IMG/VR virus record: IMGVR_UViG_3300029448_000144
Coordinates: 1-23,383 of that record
Strand: one strand, 5' to 3'
Source of the DNA: a virus
Length of the DNA stretch: 23,383 bases
Shown here in pieces: positions 1-7,770 of the stretch. Under the pieces are notes generated by a model. The model made no database searches, was not told the DNA's origin, and worked only from the letters and a program-made list of their open reading frames with translations. A program made the position numbers and the translations under genes. The stretch's first letter is position 1. The number at the start of each line of letters is the position of its first letter.

Positions 1-1791
1 AAGCGAACCTGATGCGTCTGCTACACGAGTGCCCCAGAAGGATTCAAGTGCGCCAGCACCATAGGTTAAATCTCCGTCATTGCCATTGCTTGATACGTCA
101 ACAATGTTAGTTGTGCCGATGTCGCTTTGGAAGTCGTACTCAGCCAATACAGCAGTAGCACTTTCAAGCTTAACGTTATGAATAATACCGTTAAATGGAT
201 TTTGCAAAGCTGAAAAGTCCTCTCTGCCACCAATCCAAACGTTATCGTTTCTGTGATTTTGACCTGAAGTTGCAAAAGTAGACTGGACGACATCATTGAT
301 TTTTATTTCATTGTTATCGTAATCAACTTCAACCGTATACTTTGCTCCCGCAACAATAGTTGTGGTAGTAGTTCGGTTCGCCCCTAGGCTGTTACCTCTC
401 GCCTCTGGCTCTCCCTCAGATAAGGCAGTTCTCATTGAGCCGTCTGACAAAAGCTCAAGGCACGCGGGTCTGAAAATGCGCAATCCTAATAGAACTCCAT
501 CGTTTATTACAGTCGGTGTAAAGGTAACTGAATACTTTTTAACAAGTTGGTCGCTGACTCCAGTATCCACATAATCATCCACACCATCAAACGTAGCAAC
601 CTGTTTTGTCTTGGTGTTGAGTGCGGGAATCTTCTTAACAACAGTAAACTTAAGGTCACTAATAACTAAATTAGCCCCATTAAGTGCAATCAATCGAATA
701 TCACAATTACTTGAAGTAGAATTAAGAGTGGTAGAAAAAGTGTATGTACCTATTTGACCGCCTATGTATACAGACCCTTCAGACCATCCTGCTGAGGTTG
801 CCGATATAGCTACATCGGAACCACTTGCTTGACCAGTTGTTTGCGTTATAGTACCAGATACAACCAAAGTGTCACCCGAAACCATTCCATCAACAACTTG
901 CTTAAGTTTGCTAGAAGTTCCTGCGTTACCTGCTAATGTAAGATTAGATTCATTTACTGTCCAAGTACCATCAGCAGCTGCAGCTAAACTCCAGTAACCT
1001 GCATATCCTTTAAATATATCTGTATCAAACCCATACTCGTGGTTCCAAGACTCGATGTCGTCAAGTGTAGAATGTGTTGCATTAATTATTGTACCGTTAG
1101 CTCCATTACCGCTTACATCATAAGCTACAGAGCCAGAGCCTTCTGCTAATGGTAAATGAATGTTTGCACCTACAGAAGAGTTCGATACAGAAACATTAGA
1201 TATTTTGCCTTTAAAGCTTAGACCACCATTTCTGGCACCAATTTGAAACCCACCACTTCCTCCGTGACTACCTGCGGGTCTTATGTTTGCGTCTGTTTGT
1301 GTTGTTCCATCTGTTAGGTTTTCTAAAACAAAATTTGTTACCTGACCACTTGCATCATAAGTTATTGTGCTTCGATAAACCTTATTTAACTCTATAGCAA
1401 ATATTTCTGCACTACTACTATTTACCTTTAAAAAATTGTTTTGCGTAAATAATCTATAAGCTGCAAGACCATTAGAATAAATAGCTTGCGTAGTTGCTAC
1501 TTCCTGTTTAAAGGTTGCTGTAATAACACAAGAGCCAAAATGATTTCCTGCATTTGTTGTTAAATCTACACCACCCGATGAGTCAACTTTTACATAATCA
1601 CCAGACCCGTCAAAGCTCAGGCAGTTAACATTAGTGAGATCTAAATCAGTTGTGTTATCCAACTCATCGATCATAGCTCCATCTTCTGATCCGCGCTTAA
1701 AAAGCTGAAGCAGGTCAGCGGAAGATGCGATCGAGCGTCCACCACCACCTGTTCCGAACTTAGCAAAGCGACTTCCAAAGCCGCCAAACAT
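1..1791 (-). CDS. Tail fibre/appendage protein with two LamG-like domains (3' end outside window)
   Basis: Open for 597 codons from ATG 1791 to the left edge with no stop, so the C-terminus is missing. It starts with a glycine-rich head (MFGGFGSRFAKF), followed by a LamG/concanavalin-like jellyroll at about residues 55-240 (FDGSGDYVKV near its start, LPLAEGSGSVAYDVSGNG near its end). Residues about 260-385 look like a carbohydrate-binding beta-sandwich, and a second LamG-like domain spans about 395-575 (ATFDGVDDYVDTG to DVSSNGNDGDL). LamG-type folds in phage appendages usually bind surface glycans, so a receptor or polysaccharide contact role is inferred. The ATG overlaps the stop of the 103-aa gene (TAATG), which implies coupled translation from the promoter at 2140-2168. 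The family assignment rests on reading sequence patterns only. The missing C-terminus could hold an enzymatic or trimerisation domain. Confidence 0.75.
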   Translation of the reverse strand, partial: MFGGFGSRFAKFGTGGGGRSIASSADLLQLFKRGSEDGAMIDELDNTTDLDLTNVNCLSFDGSGDYVKVDSSGGVDLTTNAGNHFGSCVITATFKQEVATTQAIYSNGLAAYRLFTQNNFLKVNSSSAEIFAIELNKVYRSTITYDASGQVTNFVLENLTDGTTQTDANIRPAGSHGGSGGFQIGARNGGLSFKGKISNVSVSNSSVGANIHLPLAEGSGSVAYDVSGNGANGTIINATHSTLDDIESWNHEYGFDTDIFKGYAGYWSLAAAADGTWTVNESNLTLAGNAGTSSKLKQVVDGMVSGDTLVVSGTITQTTGQASGSDVAISATSAGWSEGSVYIGGQIGTYTFSTTLNSTSSNCDIRLIALNGANLVISDLKFTVVKKIPALNTKTKQVATFDGVDDYVDTGVSDQLVKKYSVTFTPTVINDGVLLGLRIFRPACLELLSDGSMRTALSEGEPEARGNSLGANRTTTTTIVAGAKYTVEVDYDNNEIKINDVVQSTFATSGQNHRNDNVWIGGREDFSALQNPFNGIIHNVKLESATAVLAEYDFQSDIGTTNIVDVSSNGNDGDLTYGAGALESFWGTRVADASGSL

Positions 1792-2102
1792 TAGATCTCT
1801 CCGAGAGGAACGATGTTGAGTACCGCAGTAGAACCGATATGCTCGCCAGCACGTAGGATAGTAGTATAGCTACCACCAGCGGGAAGCAAGAAGCCTTCGT
1901 CTGTAGCGGGTGATGGAGTAGAACCTTCGATCTTAATCCATGCGTCAGCTACTGTAGGGGTTAATACAACCGCCCGGTCAGCTCCTGTGTTTTCGTATGT
2001 TCCACCTGCAGATAAATTATTGTATAAATCTGTACGCAAGTGTGCGAATTGTAGTTTGTTGTTGTACCGATCTTCACCAGCTTTAATGTTACCTAGTCCC
2101 AT
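1791..2102 (-). CDS. Small virion-associated protein, unknown function
   Basis: 103 aa, ATG at 2102 behind a purine-rich GGTAAGGTA. I do not recognise a named family. The sequence is beta-rich, with a central YENTGADRAVVLTPTV stretch and a C-terminal LLPAGGSYTTILRAGEHI stretch. Patterns of this sort (a valued position, an optional PxxATDEG loop, then LLPAG) are common in small phage head-decoration or tail-accessory proteins. It is the first gene after a strong sigma70-type promoter, and its TAA overlaps the ATG of the LamG appendage gene. That context suggests a structural or appendage-assembly role. The function itself is inference. Confidence 0.6.
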   Translation of the reverse strand: MGLGNIKAGEDRYNNKLQFAHLRTDLYNNLSAGGTYENTGADRAVVLTPTVADAWIKIEGSTPSPATDEGFLLPAGGSYTTILRAGEHIGSTAVLNIVPLGEI

Positions 2103-2139
2103 TACCTTACCTAACCTTTCGTGTGTTAATTATTTATTT

Positions 2140-2168
2140 GTTATATATAAGTCTTATTAAGTTGTCAA
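2140..2168 (-). promoter_or_regulatory. sigma70-type promoter for the appendage genes
   Basis: Perfect -35 TTGACA (2168-2163), 17-nt spacer, -10 TATAAC (2145-2140, five of six consensus bases). The predicted start is near 2133, about 30 nt ahead of the 103-aa gene. The promoter overlaps the 3' end of the gp16-like gene (stop at 2165). It should give the small protein and the LamG appendage their own transcript from host RNA polymerase. Confidence 0.7.
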
Positions 2169-5100
2169 TCTATATTAAACTTTTTCGGTTCTTCCTTCTT
2201 CGTAGGCATGAATAAAGGCAGCACTGAACCCTCTTCTACAGCCTTATAAGCCCGTTTAGCACCAGTTACAGGAACACCTGCAGCTGCTAGTACACCCTGA
2301 TAGTCACGAAATTCTACATCCTGATCTGGGTCTGCTATCTTTTTACCTAGTTCAATAGCATCTTTACCTGCACCTATAATTGGTAATTCGTAGTCAAACC
2401 CTGACATAGTCTGAGCAACAGCACCACCAACCGGTCCCGATCCATTCAGGAAGATACTTGTCATCATATCGACTAGTTCTTCTTCATTCTCAGGTAACTT
2501 ACCATTATCAGAAGCCCAGATGCCTGTACCAGCTAATACAGTAGACATAATCAAACCTGTTAACTGATCACGTGACTGCTGGTCTTGTAAATTCTTAGCC
2601 AGCTTAGGCGCGCGATTGTATATGCCGTTATAAATTTTCAATAGCTGATTAGAGAACATCAATGCGGTTCTGTAGCCCTCACCCTTTTGATATATGCTAG
2701 CGAGGTCTGCGGCTACGTTGGTAGGCTGTGTACGCGCTGTAGTGTTTCTGGCTAGTCGTACCGCTTCTGCTTGAGTTTTATTTTCCTGCAATGCCTTCTT
2801 GTATACAGCATTCCATCCACTCGCTCTTACAACTTTGTCGGTTGCAACAATACCACGTAAGCCATCTTCACCTATTTTTCCTACAAGTTTGTCATAAACG
2901 TTCCGATGATTAGTTCTGAACTCATTGATAACACTATCAACAGTGGTGCTTCTGATGTTTTCATCCATCTTTTCAGCAAACTTAACCTGAGCGTTAACAA
3001 GTCTGGTCTTACCATTCTCCTTAACTGTAGTCCAGTTAGAAGCTGTATCTACCATTGATCTACCCAGTCTAGCCAATCCTTCTGGAGTAGAGCCTAGGTC
3101 TTGCATATAAAAGAAGTATGAAGGTATCTGCTTAGTTATAGTCTTAACATTGTATGCTAGGTAACCTACTGACAAATTCTTTCTAATAGTTTTAAAGACC
3201 TTGTCGACTTGATTATCCGCTTTATACAGTACGTCGGGGTTAGCTACGCGCTCTTGATAATTCTTTAACTCGTCTACCATAGACTTGCCATGAGCCTTCT
3301 CTATATCAGAGCCTAGGTTTTTAATGATGCCATCAATAGTCTTAACATTGTCTGCCTGATGTATGTAGTGTTCCATCTTGCTAGTCATGCCCAACCATTC
3401 GCCAACTAGGTCTAATCTAACTTCAGCATTTGAGCCAACACGCTGTTTCATTTGCGCCTTGGATAGCTGTGCAGTGGAGAAGTTACCAGAACCTTCCATC
3501 ATATTTTTAATATCATCAATACCCTTATTAAACTCTACGCCTTTTCTGTTTAGCGGTGTGTAGTAGTCTATATCGGCTAATGCTTTACCTTCTACCTTTT
3601 CATAGGTTTCAGCAATACGACCACGTGTTCTAGCGTAATCCGCAATAATATAGTCAGACATCTGCTTGAGTGCGGGATTGCTTTCTACGTACTTAATGGC
3701 AGAGCGCATAGCTGCTTTGTCGCCCTTGAAGTTACCTGCTAGTACAGCTCGCATACCACCAGTTTGTTTAGACTTAGCATAGATGCCCATAAGTTCTGAT
3801 CGGCTTAGTTTGCCATATCCGGGGTGGAAGCTAATCTTTTGACCCAGCTTACGGGTACTCATCTTCGCATCCTTCATTACTTTATCGAAGGCTTGCTTAC
3901 GGAATCGAGTCATCTTGGTAGCAGCAGCATCTCCTACCCGTCTGTTATCTACCAATGCTCTGTGCGCTGCTCCATCGTATTTAGCTTTACCACCATCTAA
4001 CGTGTCAGCTAACTCATCCATCGTTGAAAACTGTCTCTTCAGTGCGGTGGCTCCCTCTACTAGCCCTTTAAAGCCACGAGAATCGCGTGTAACGGCTTCT
4101 GTCTTCTTAGACGGCTTCTTATTCACCTTAAGGCTCTCACCGATTGTGGTGTAAATTTGACGCCTTCTCGCCTTTCCTTCCTTTTGGTTCTTTACTAGTT
4201 TCTGCTTTACTACACGTTTATCCTGCTTAAGACGTTGACCTGCGGTCTGTGCGCCCTCTGGTGTAAATACAGTTTCAGCCGCCTTGGTAGGAGCCATGTC
4301 TGCATCTGTGATAGGTCTACCTGTTAGATCCATGTAAGGGTTTGTTTCACCCTTCTTAACTTCCTGTCTGATCTCCTTGCGTGTAGGAGCAGTGCCTGTA
4401 CGTGCAGCTTGCTCTTGGGTAGCTCGTACTGATCTAGTCATTGCACCGAACGCAACATCAGGTCCGAAGTTCTGAATCATCTCGGACATGACGAATTGTT
4501 TCTCTATTTCGTAAATCTCTTCCTCAGTAGCACCTTCACCAGCCACTCGTTCAGCCATGCTTCTAGCTCTAGCTAATGCATCCTCCATGCGGAAGTTTTG
4601 CGTAATAGCTACGTTAGCACCAATGTCAGCTACGATAGCACCGAGGTTGGTTCTAGCTAGACCTGTTATCACGGGGGTCATACTCATGCCAGCCATTAAC
4701 CCAGCAGCCTTGGTACGCTCCTCTAGTGAGCCTGTAGTGGTAGCCATTGCGTATGCACCCATAAACGCACTACGTAAACTTGTAACTTTAAACAACTCTT
4801 TATAAGTCTTACCCTTGGCTATGAGTGATAAATTCTTACCTTTAAGTAATGCATTAGCACCCTTCATCATTTTACCCATTAGGAATAGTGTACCGCCTAC
4901 ATCGCTAACAGTCTTGTTTACAGAGCGTAATAGGAATTGACTTTGGTCGCCATTCTCTATAGCTTCTGTTAAACCCTTCATTTGTATAGAGTCTAGCTGG
5001 TCATACTTTTTATTCATTACGTTATCTTCATCACCAAAGATATCAATGATACCGCCTACACCTGATGTAAATGCTTTAACTGTACCCATGCCGAGTGATA

Positions 5101-5581
5101 GGGCTGTGTTGTCAGACATCTGCTGTTCAAAGCTCTCGCCCCATGCAGCGTTACCAAAGATAGTTGTCTGCGCTAGGTCTGATGCAAATTGAGCTTCCTC
5201 TTCGTTTAATCCGTTTTGTGCAGCAAACTGTCGTGCTATCTCGGAATCAAAAGTTTCTTTTAGCTGTGGGAATGCGTTGTAATCTAAATGCTCTTCTTCT
5301 TCTTCTAGCTCTGATAAATCTATAAGAGGCTCATTATCTTCTTCATCTAAAAACGCAAGCTCATCTACTGGATCGGAATCCTCTTCTTTATCTAAGAATG
5401 ATAGTTCATCAACTTCTGGCTTTTGATCTAAAAAGGATAGCTCATCTTCTTGTGTTATATTCTTATTGTTATCCTTCTTATAGTTAGGGTGCATTTCCTG
5501 CACTACCCCTAGTGCATCTCCTGCACCACCCTTGTGCATTTCCTGCACTACCCCCTCGTCCTTCTTCTCGCTTATTTCCAT
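2165..5581 (-). CDS. Large internal virion (ejection) protein, T7 gp16-like
   Basis: 1138 aa. The ATG at 5581 overlaps the stop of the previous gene by 10 bp. Size class, order (last of three internal proteins) and mixed helical/hydrophobic make-up match the large podovirus ejection protein that lines the DNA channel through the envelope. The N-terminal about 100 residues are very acidic and hold three DELSFLD-type motifs at 46-52, 58-64 and 73-79. Hydrophobic stretches occur near 290-325 and near 1005-1022, candidates for membrane insertion. I see no clear lytic transglycosylase (SLT) domain such as T7 gp16 carries at its N-terminus. Residues 10-31 encode VVQEMH twice, over a repeat that appears to be conserved as nucleic acid (see 5489-5548). 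The assignment is by position and style, not by a signature motif. Confidence 0.72.
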   Translation of the reverse strand: MEISEKKDEGVVQEMHKGGAGDALGVVQEMHPNYKKDNNKNITQEDELSFLDQKPEVDELSFLDKEEDSDPVDELAFLDEEDNEPLIDLSELEEEEEHLDYNAFPQLKETFDSEIARQFAAQNGLNEEEAQFASDLAQTTIFGNAAWGESFEQQMSDNTALSLGMGTVKAFTSGVGGIIDIFGDEDNVMNKKYDQLDSIQMKGLTEAIENGDQSQFLLRSVNKTVSDVGGTLFLMGKMMKGANALLKGKNLSLIAKGKTYKELFKVTSLRSAFMGAYAMATTTGSLEERTKAAGLMAGMSMTPVITGLARTNLGAIVADIGANVAITQNFRMEDALARARSMAERVAGEGATEEEIYEIEKQFVMSEMIQNFGPDVAFGAMTRSVRATQEQAARTGTAPTRKEIRQEVKKGETNPYMDLTGRPITDADMAPTKAAETVFTPEGAQTAGQRLKQDKRVVKQKLVKNQKEGKARRRQIYTTIGESLKVNKKPSKKTEAVTRDSRGFKGLVEGATALKRQFSTMDELADTLDGGKAKYDGAAHRALVDNRRVGDAAATKMTRFRKQAFDKVMKDAKMSTRKLGQKISFHPGYGKLSRSELMGIYAKSKQTGGMRAVLAGNFKGDKAAMRSAIKYVESNPALKQMSDYIIADYARTRGRIAETYEKVEGKALADIDYYTPLNRKGVEFNKGIDDIKNMMEGSGNFSTAQLSKAQMKQRVGSNAEVRLDLVGEWLGMTSKMEHYIHQADNVKTIDGIIKNLGSDIEKAHGKSMVDELKNYQERVANPDVLYKADNQVDKVFKTIRKNLSVGYLAYNVKTITKQIPSYFFYMQDLGSTPEGLARLGRSMVDTASNWTTVKENGKTRLVNAQVKFAEKMDENIRSTTVDSVINEFRTNHRNVYDKLVGKIGEDGLRGIVATDKVVRASGWNAVYKKALQENKTQAEAVRLARNTTARTQPTNVAADLASIYQKGEGYRTALMFSNQLLKIYNGIYNRAPKLAKNLQDQQSRDQLTGLIMSTVLAGTGIWASDNGKLPENEEELVDMMTSIFLNGSGPVGGAVAQTMSGFDYELPIIGAGKDAIELGKKIADPDQDVEFRDYQGVLAAAGVPVTGAKRAYKAVEEGSVLPLFMPTKKEEPKKFNID
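5489..5548 (-). repeat. Three tandem 15-nt hairpins with GGA loops
   Basis: Three copies of the inverted repeat GTGCA-N5-TGCAC start at 5489, 5512 and 5534 (steps of 23 and 22). In the mRNA each is GUGCA, loop GGAAA or GGAGA, then UGCAC. They lie in codons about 12-31 of the gp16-like gene. The outer two are read as QEMH, while the middle one is read in another frame as GAGDAL, so the conserved unit is nucleic acid rather than protein. Confidence 0.75.
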
Positions 5582-7251
5582 CGGTTATTATCCTTGAGTT
5601 TTTGTATAGCCTCTTCACGATCAATATTTAATTTACTCATGACTAATACTATATTAGACTCGTTAGCGTCAACGCTTTCTTTTGAATCACGGACTGGATT
5701 GGTTCTTCCAGTTCTTTCATCACCTTCTTGAGTAGCCGCAGTTTCTAGCAAGTTATACTCTTGGATTAATGATGGTGTATTTGCTTGAGCGAACTCATCA
5801 GATACTTGCTGAAATATTTCCTGTGCTTCTAGGCGAACGTCTTGTGTAGATGCGTCTGGGTTCTTCATTCTCCAGTCGTCTAGTCTGTCTTGAAGCTCAA
5901 CGATAGATGCTTGATTTAATGTGAATGCAGCACTTTCCCTTTGATCCTTATCCATGCCTTGAAATTGTCTGGTAGTATCTGTATCAAGCCATAAAAACTT
6001 TTTACCCGGCTCAATCAATGCGCCATCAGTAGCCATTTCCGCCAGTCTTTCAGCAAACTCTTTACGTACAGATACGTATGCTCTACCGGATGTTGCAGCA
6101 TCAGGGTCAATTTCTCTTAAGGAGTAGCTTGATAGTCTGCTCATGTAATCCTGTGAGTGCATTCCTGAGCCGTACTCTTCAACTAACTCTTGTACAGTCT
6201 TGCCATCAGGGTGGCGACCGGCAGCTGCTAAACGTATATCAGCACGCGCTTCACCTAGCTTGGTGATTTCTGAAGGTGATAGCTTGGGGTCTTCTTCTAT
6301 GCGACGTTGTTCGGCTAATCCTTTGGAGGAACTAATTTTACCATCAACAACTAGCTGATTAATAGTAGCCATCTTATCTGTGTCGCTCATGCTTTTATAA
6401 TTATCTGACAACCATGTGCTGTTAGCTAATTCATCCTGCTCCGCCTTCATAGCCGTTAAAGCCTCAGATTTAAGCGCCTTGATGTTTGCAGCACTAAGTG
6501 ACCCGTATGTCACCTCTTTACCGGAAAGTTGATTAGACGCAATCCTCAGGGCTTCTGAGGGGTCTTTAGAGATTAAATCACGAACCTGAAGCGTTTGATA
6601 CCCCGGAAGTATGTTATTCTTTAACTCAGTTAGCTTGGCTGGTTCCGATGAAAAATAATCCTGTACTTGGTCCGAACTCAGCAACGCATTAGCTTGTCCC
6701 AGCATTGCTTCGCTGTTTTCATCCGTCATGCTATTAATAATGTTATTAATTTTAGCTTCTGTTTGAGTACGACCCTTTGACATCAATCGATTAGTACCTT
6801 CACCCTGAGCCTTCAGCACAGACTGTGCTATTTTAAAATCCCATTCGCGCTTAACAGCCGCTTGATTTTCTGGTGGCACATCTGCTAAGTATGCATCACG
6901 ATTCTTGTTCATTGCCATGTAACCTTCATCTTTTTGAAGATCACCTAGGGTGGAAGGTGAGACTGTATCCCAACTAGATTCATACTGGGCTACGGCTAGT
7001 GTAGCTTGGTCAGCTGCATCCGTTTCGTACTGATCTGTAATAGCCTTTGCTCGCTTCTCAAGGATGTAACCCTGACGCTCCTTGTAGTCCTTTCTGGATT
7101 GCAATGCTCCCATTACGCCTTGAACCATATCCTGTTGTGCCGCTGCCGCCTGTAAAGGTGCTTGTGCTGCCGCCTGAATAGACACTTCCTTGCCACTAAA
7201 GTCAGAGGGTGTGACTGTTTGCTGTTGATACTTCTGTAGCTTGATTCCCAT
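5572..7251 (-). CDS. Internal virion protein, T7 gp15-like
   Basis: 559 aa, ATG at 7251 with AAGGAG upstream, 11 bp after the preceding stop. Predominantly helical and polar: an alanine/glutamine-rich N-terminus (AAAQAPLQAAAAQQD) leads into long charged helical stretches with no transmembrane segment and no enzymatic motif. It sits second of three consecutive proteins that follow the two tail tube genes. T7 gp15 occupies the same place and forms the middle part of the ejected trans-envelope channel. The role is taken from gene order, length and composition. I cannot see a diagnostic motif. Its stop overlaps the start of the gp16-like gene, fitting equimolar, coupled synthesis. Confidence 0.7.
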   Translation of the reverse strand: MGIKLQKYQQQTVTPSDFSGKEVSIQAAAQAPLQAAAAQQDMVQGVMGALQSRKDYKERQGYILEKRAKAITDQYETDAADQATLAVAQYESSWDTVSPSTLGDLQKDEGYMAMNKNRDAYLADVPPENQAAVKREWDFKIAQSVLKAQGEGTNRLMSKGRTQTEAKINNIINSMTDENSEAMLGQANALLSSDQVQDYFSSEPAKLTELKNNILPGYQTLQVRDLISKDPSEALRIASNQLSGKEVTYGSLSAANIKALKSEALTAMKAEQDELANSTWLSDNYKSMSDTDKMATINQLVVDGKISSSKGLAEQRRIEEDPKLSPSEITKLGEARADIRLAAAGRHPDGKTVQELVEEYGSGMHSQDYMSRLSSYSLREIDPDAATSGRAYVSVRKEFAERLAEMATDGALIEPGKKFLWLDTDTTRQFQGMDKDQRESAAFTLNQASIVELQDRLDDWRMKNPDASTQDVRLEAQEIFQQVSDEFAQANTPSLIQEYNLLETAATQEGDERTGRTNPVRDSKESVDANESNIVLVMSKLNIDREEAIQKLKDNNRWK

Positions 7252-7262
7252 TAGACAGCTCC

Positions 7263-7769
7263 TTATGTCGGGTCTTTCATCATGTCTTTACCTGCATACC
7301 AGCCCGTAAGACCGCCAGTAACCGCGCTAACATAGCCGGCTCGCTCTGTCCACTTAGCTTTTGTTTCTTCCATGTCGCCTTGGAACTTAGCTGATCTAGC
7401 TGTGTTAATACCACTTGTCCTTGCAAGGTCGCCTATATACATTTGATTTAAAGCATTTTCAGCCATTTTGCTGGATTCTGTTTGAACCTGCATGATGTCC
7501 CCACCAGCCTCCAATCCGCCACGTGAACCAATGGAGGCAATCTGCTGACCGGTAATCTGACGAGCTTGGCGGGTAGCCTGTTTAGCTTTAGTTGTTGCTT
7601 GATCAGCCTCTGACTCTGCACGCTTCATTGCTAAATCTGCGTTATAATTAGCCGCGTCCTGTGCTGCCTTTCCAGACGCCTTGGCTGCTTGTGCCTGTGA
7701 TACACCACTATAAATAGCAGATGCTGCTAATAAAAAAGGTATCCAAAATCCTGCTTCGACTATTTCCAT
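7263..7769 (-). CDS. Internal virion protein, T7 gp14-like
   Basis: 168 aa, ATG at 7769 behind GGAGG and one base after the tube B stop. The N-terminus has one hydrophobic segment (residues about 7-24, AGFWIPFLLAASAIYSGVSQ), followed by an alanine-rich helix (QAQAAKASGKAAQDAANYN), a central long helix rich in K, R, Q and A, and a glycine-rich C-terminal hydrophobic patch (VTGGLTGWYAG). This plan is typical of the small podovirus internal protein that in T7 enters the outer membrane during ejection. Position directly after the nozzle gene and before the gp15-like gene supports this. The ATG fits the Shine-Dalgarno well. The exact biochemical role is inferred. Confidence 0.75.
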   Translation of the reverse strand: MEIVEAGFWIPFLLAASAIYSGVSQAQAAKASGKAAQDAANYNADLAMKRAESEADQATTKAKQATRQARQITGQQIASIGSRGGLEAGGDIMQVQTESSKMAENALNQMYIGDLARTSGINTARSAKFQGDMEETKAKWTERAGYVSAVTGGLTGWYAGKDMMKDPT

Positions 7770-7770
7770 T

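Noticed and set aside
2165-5581. Lytic transglycosylase domain expected in a T7 gp16 homologue.
   Set aside because: I could not find a convincing catalytic Glu-Ser context or SLT motif set; the N-terminus is acidic and repetitive instead.
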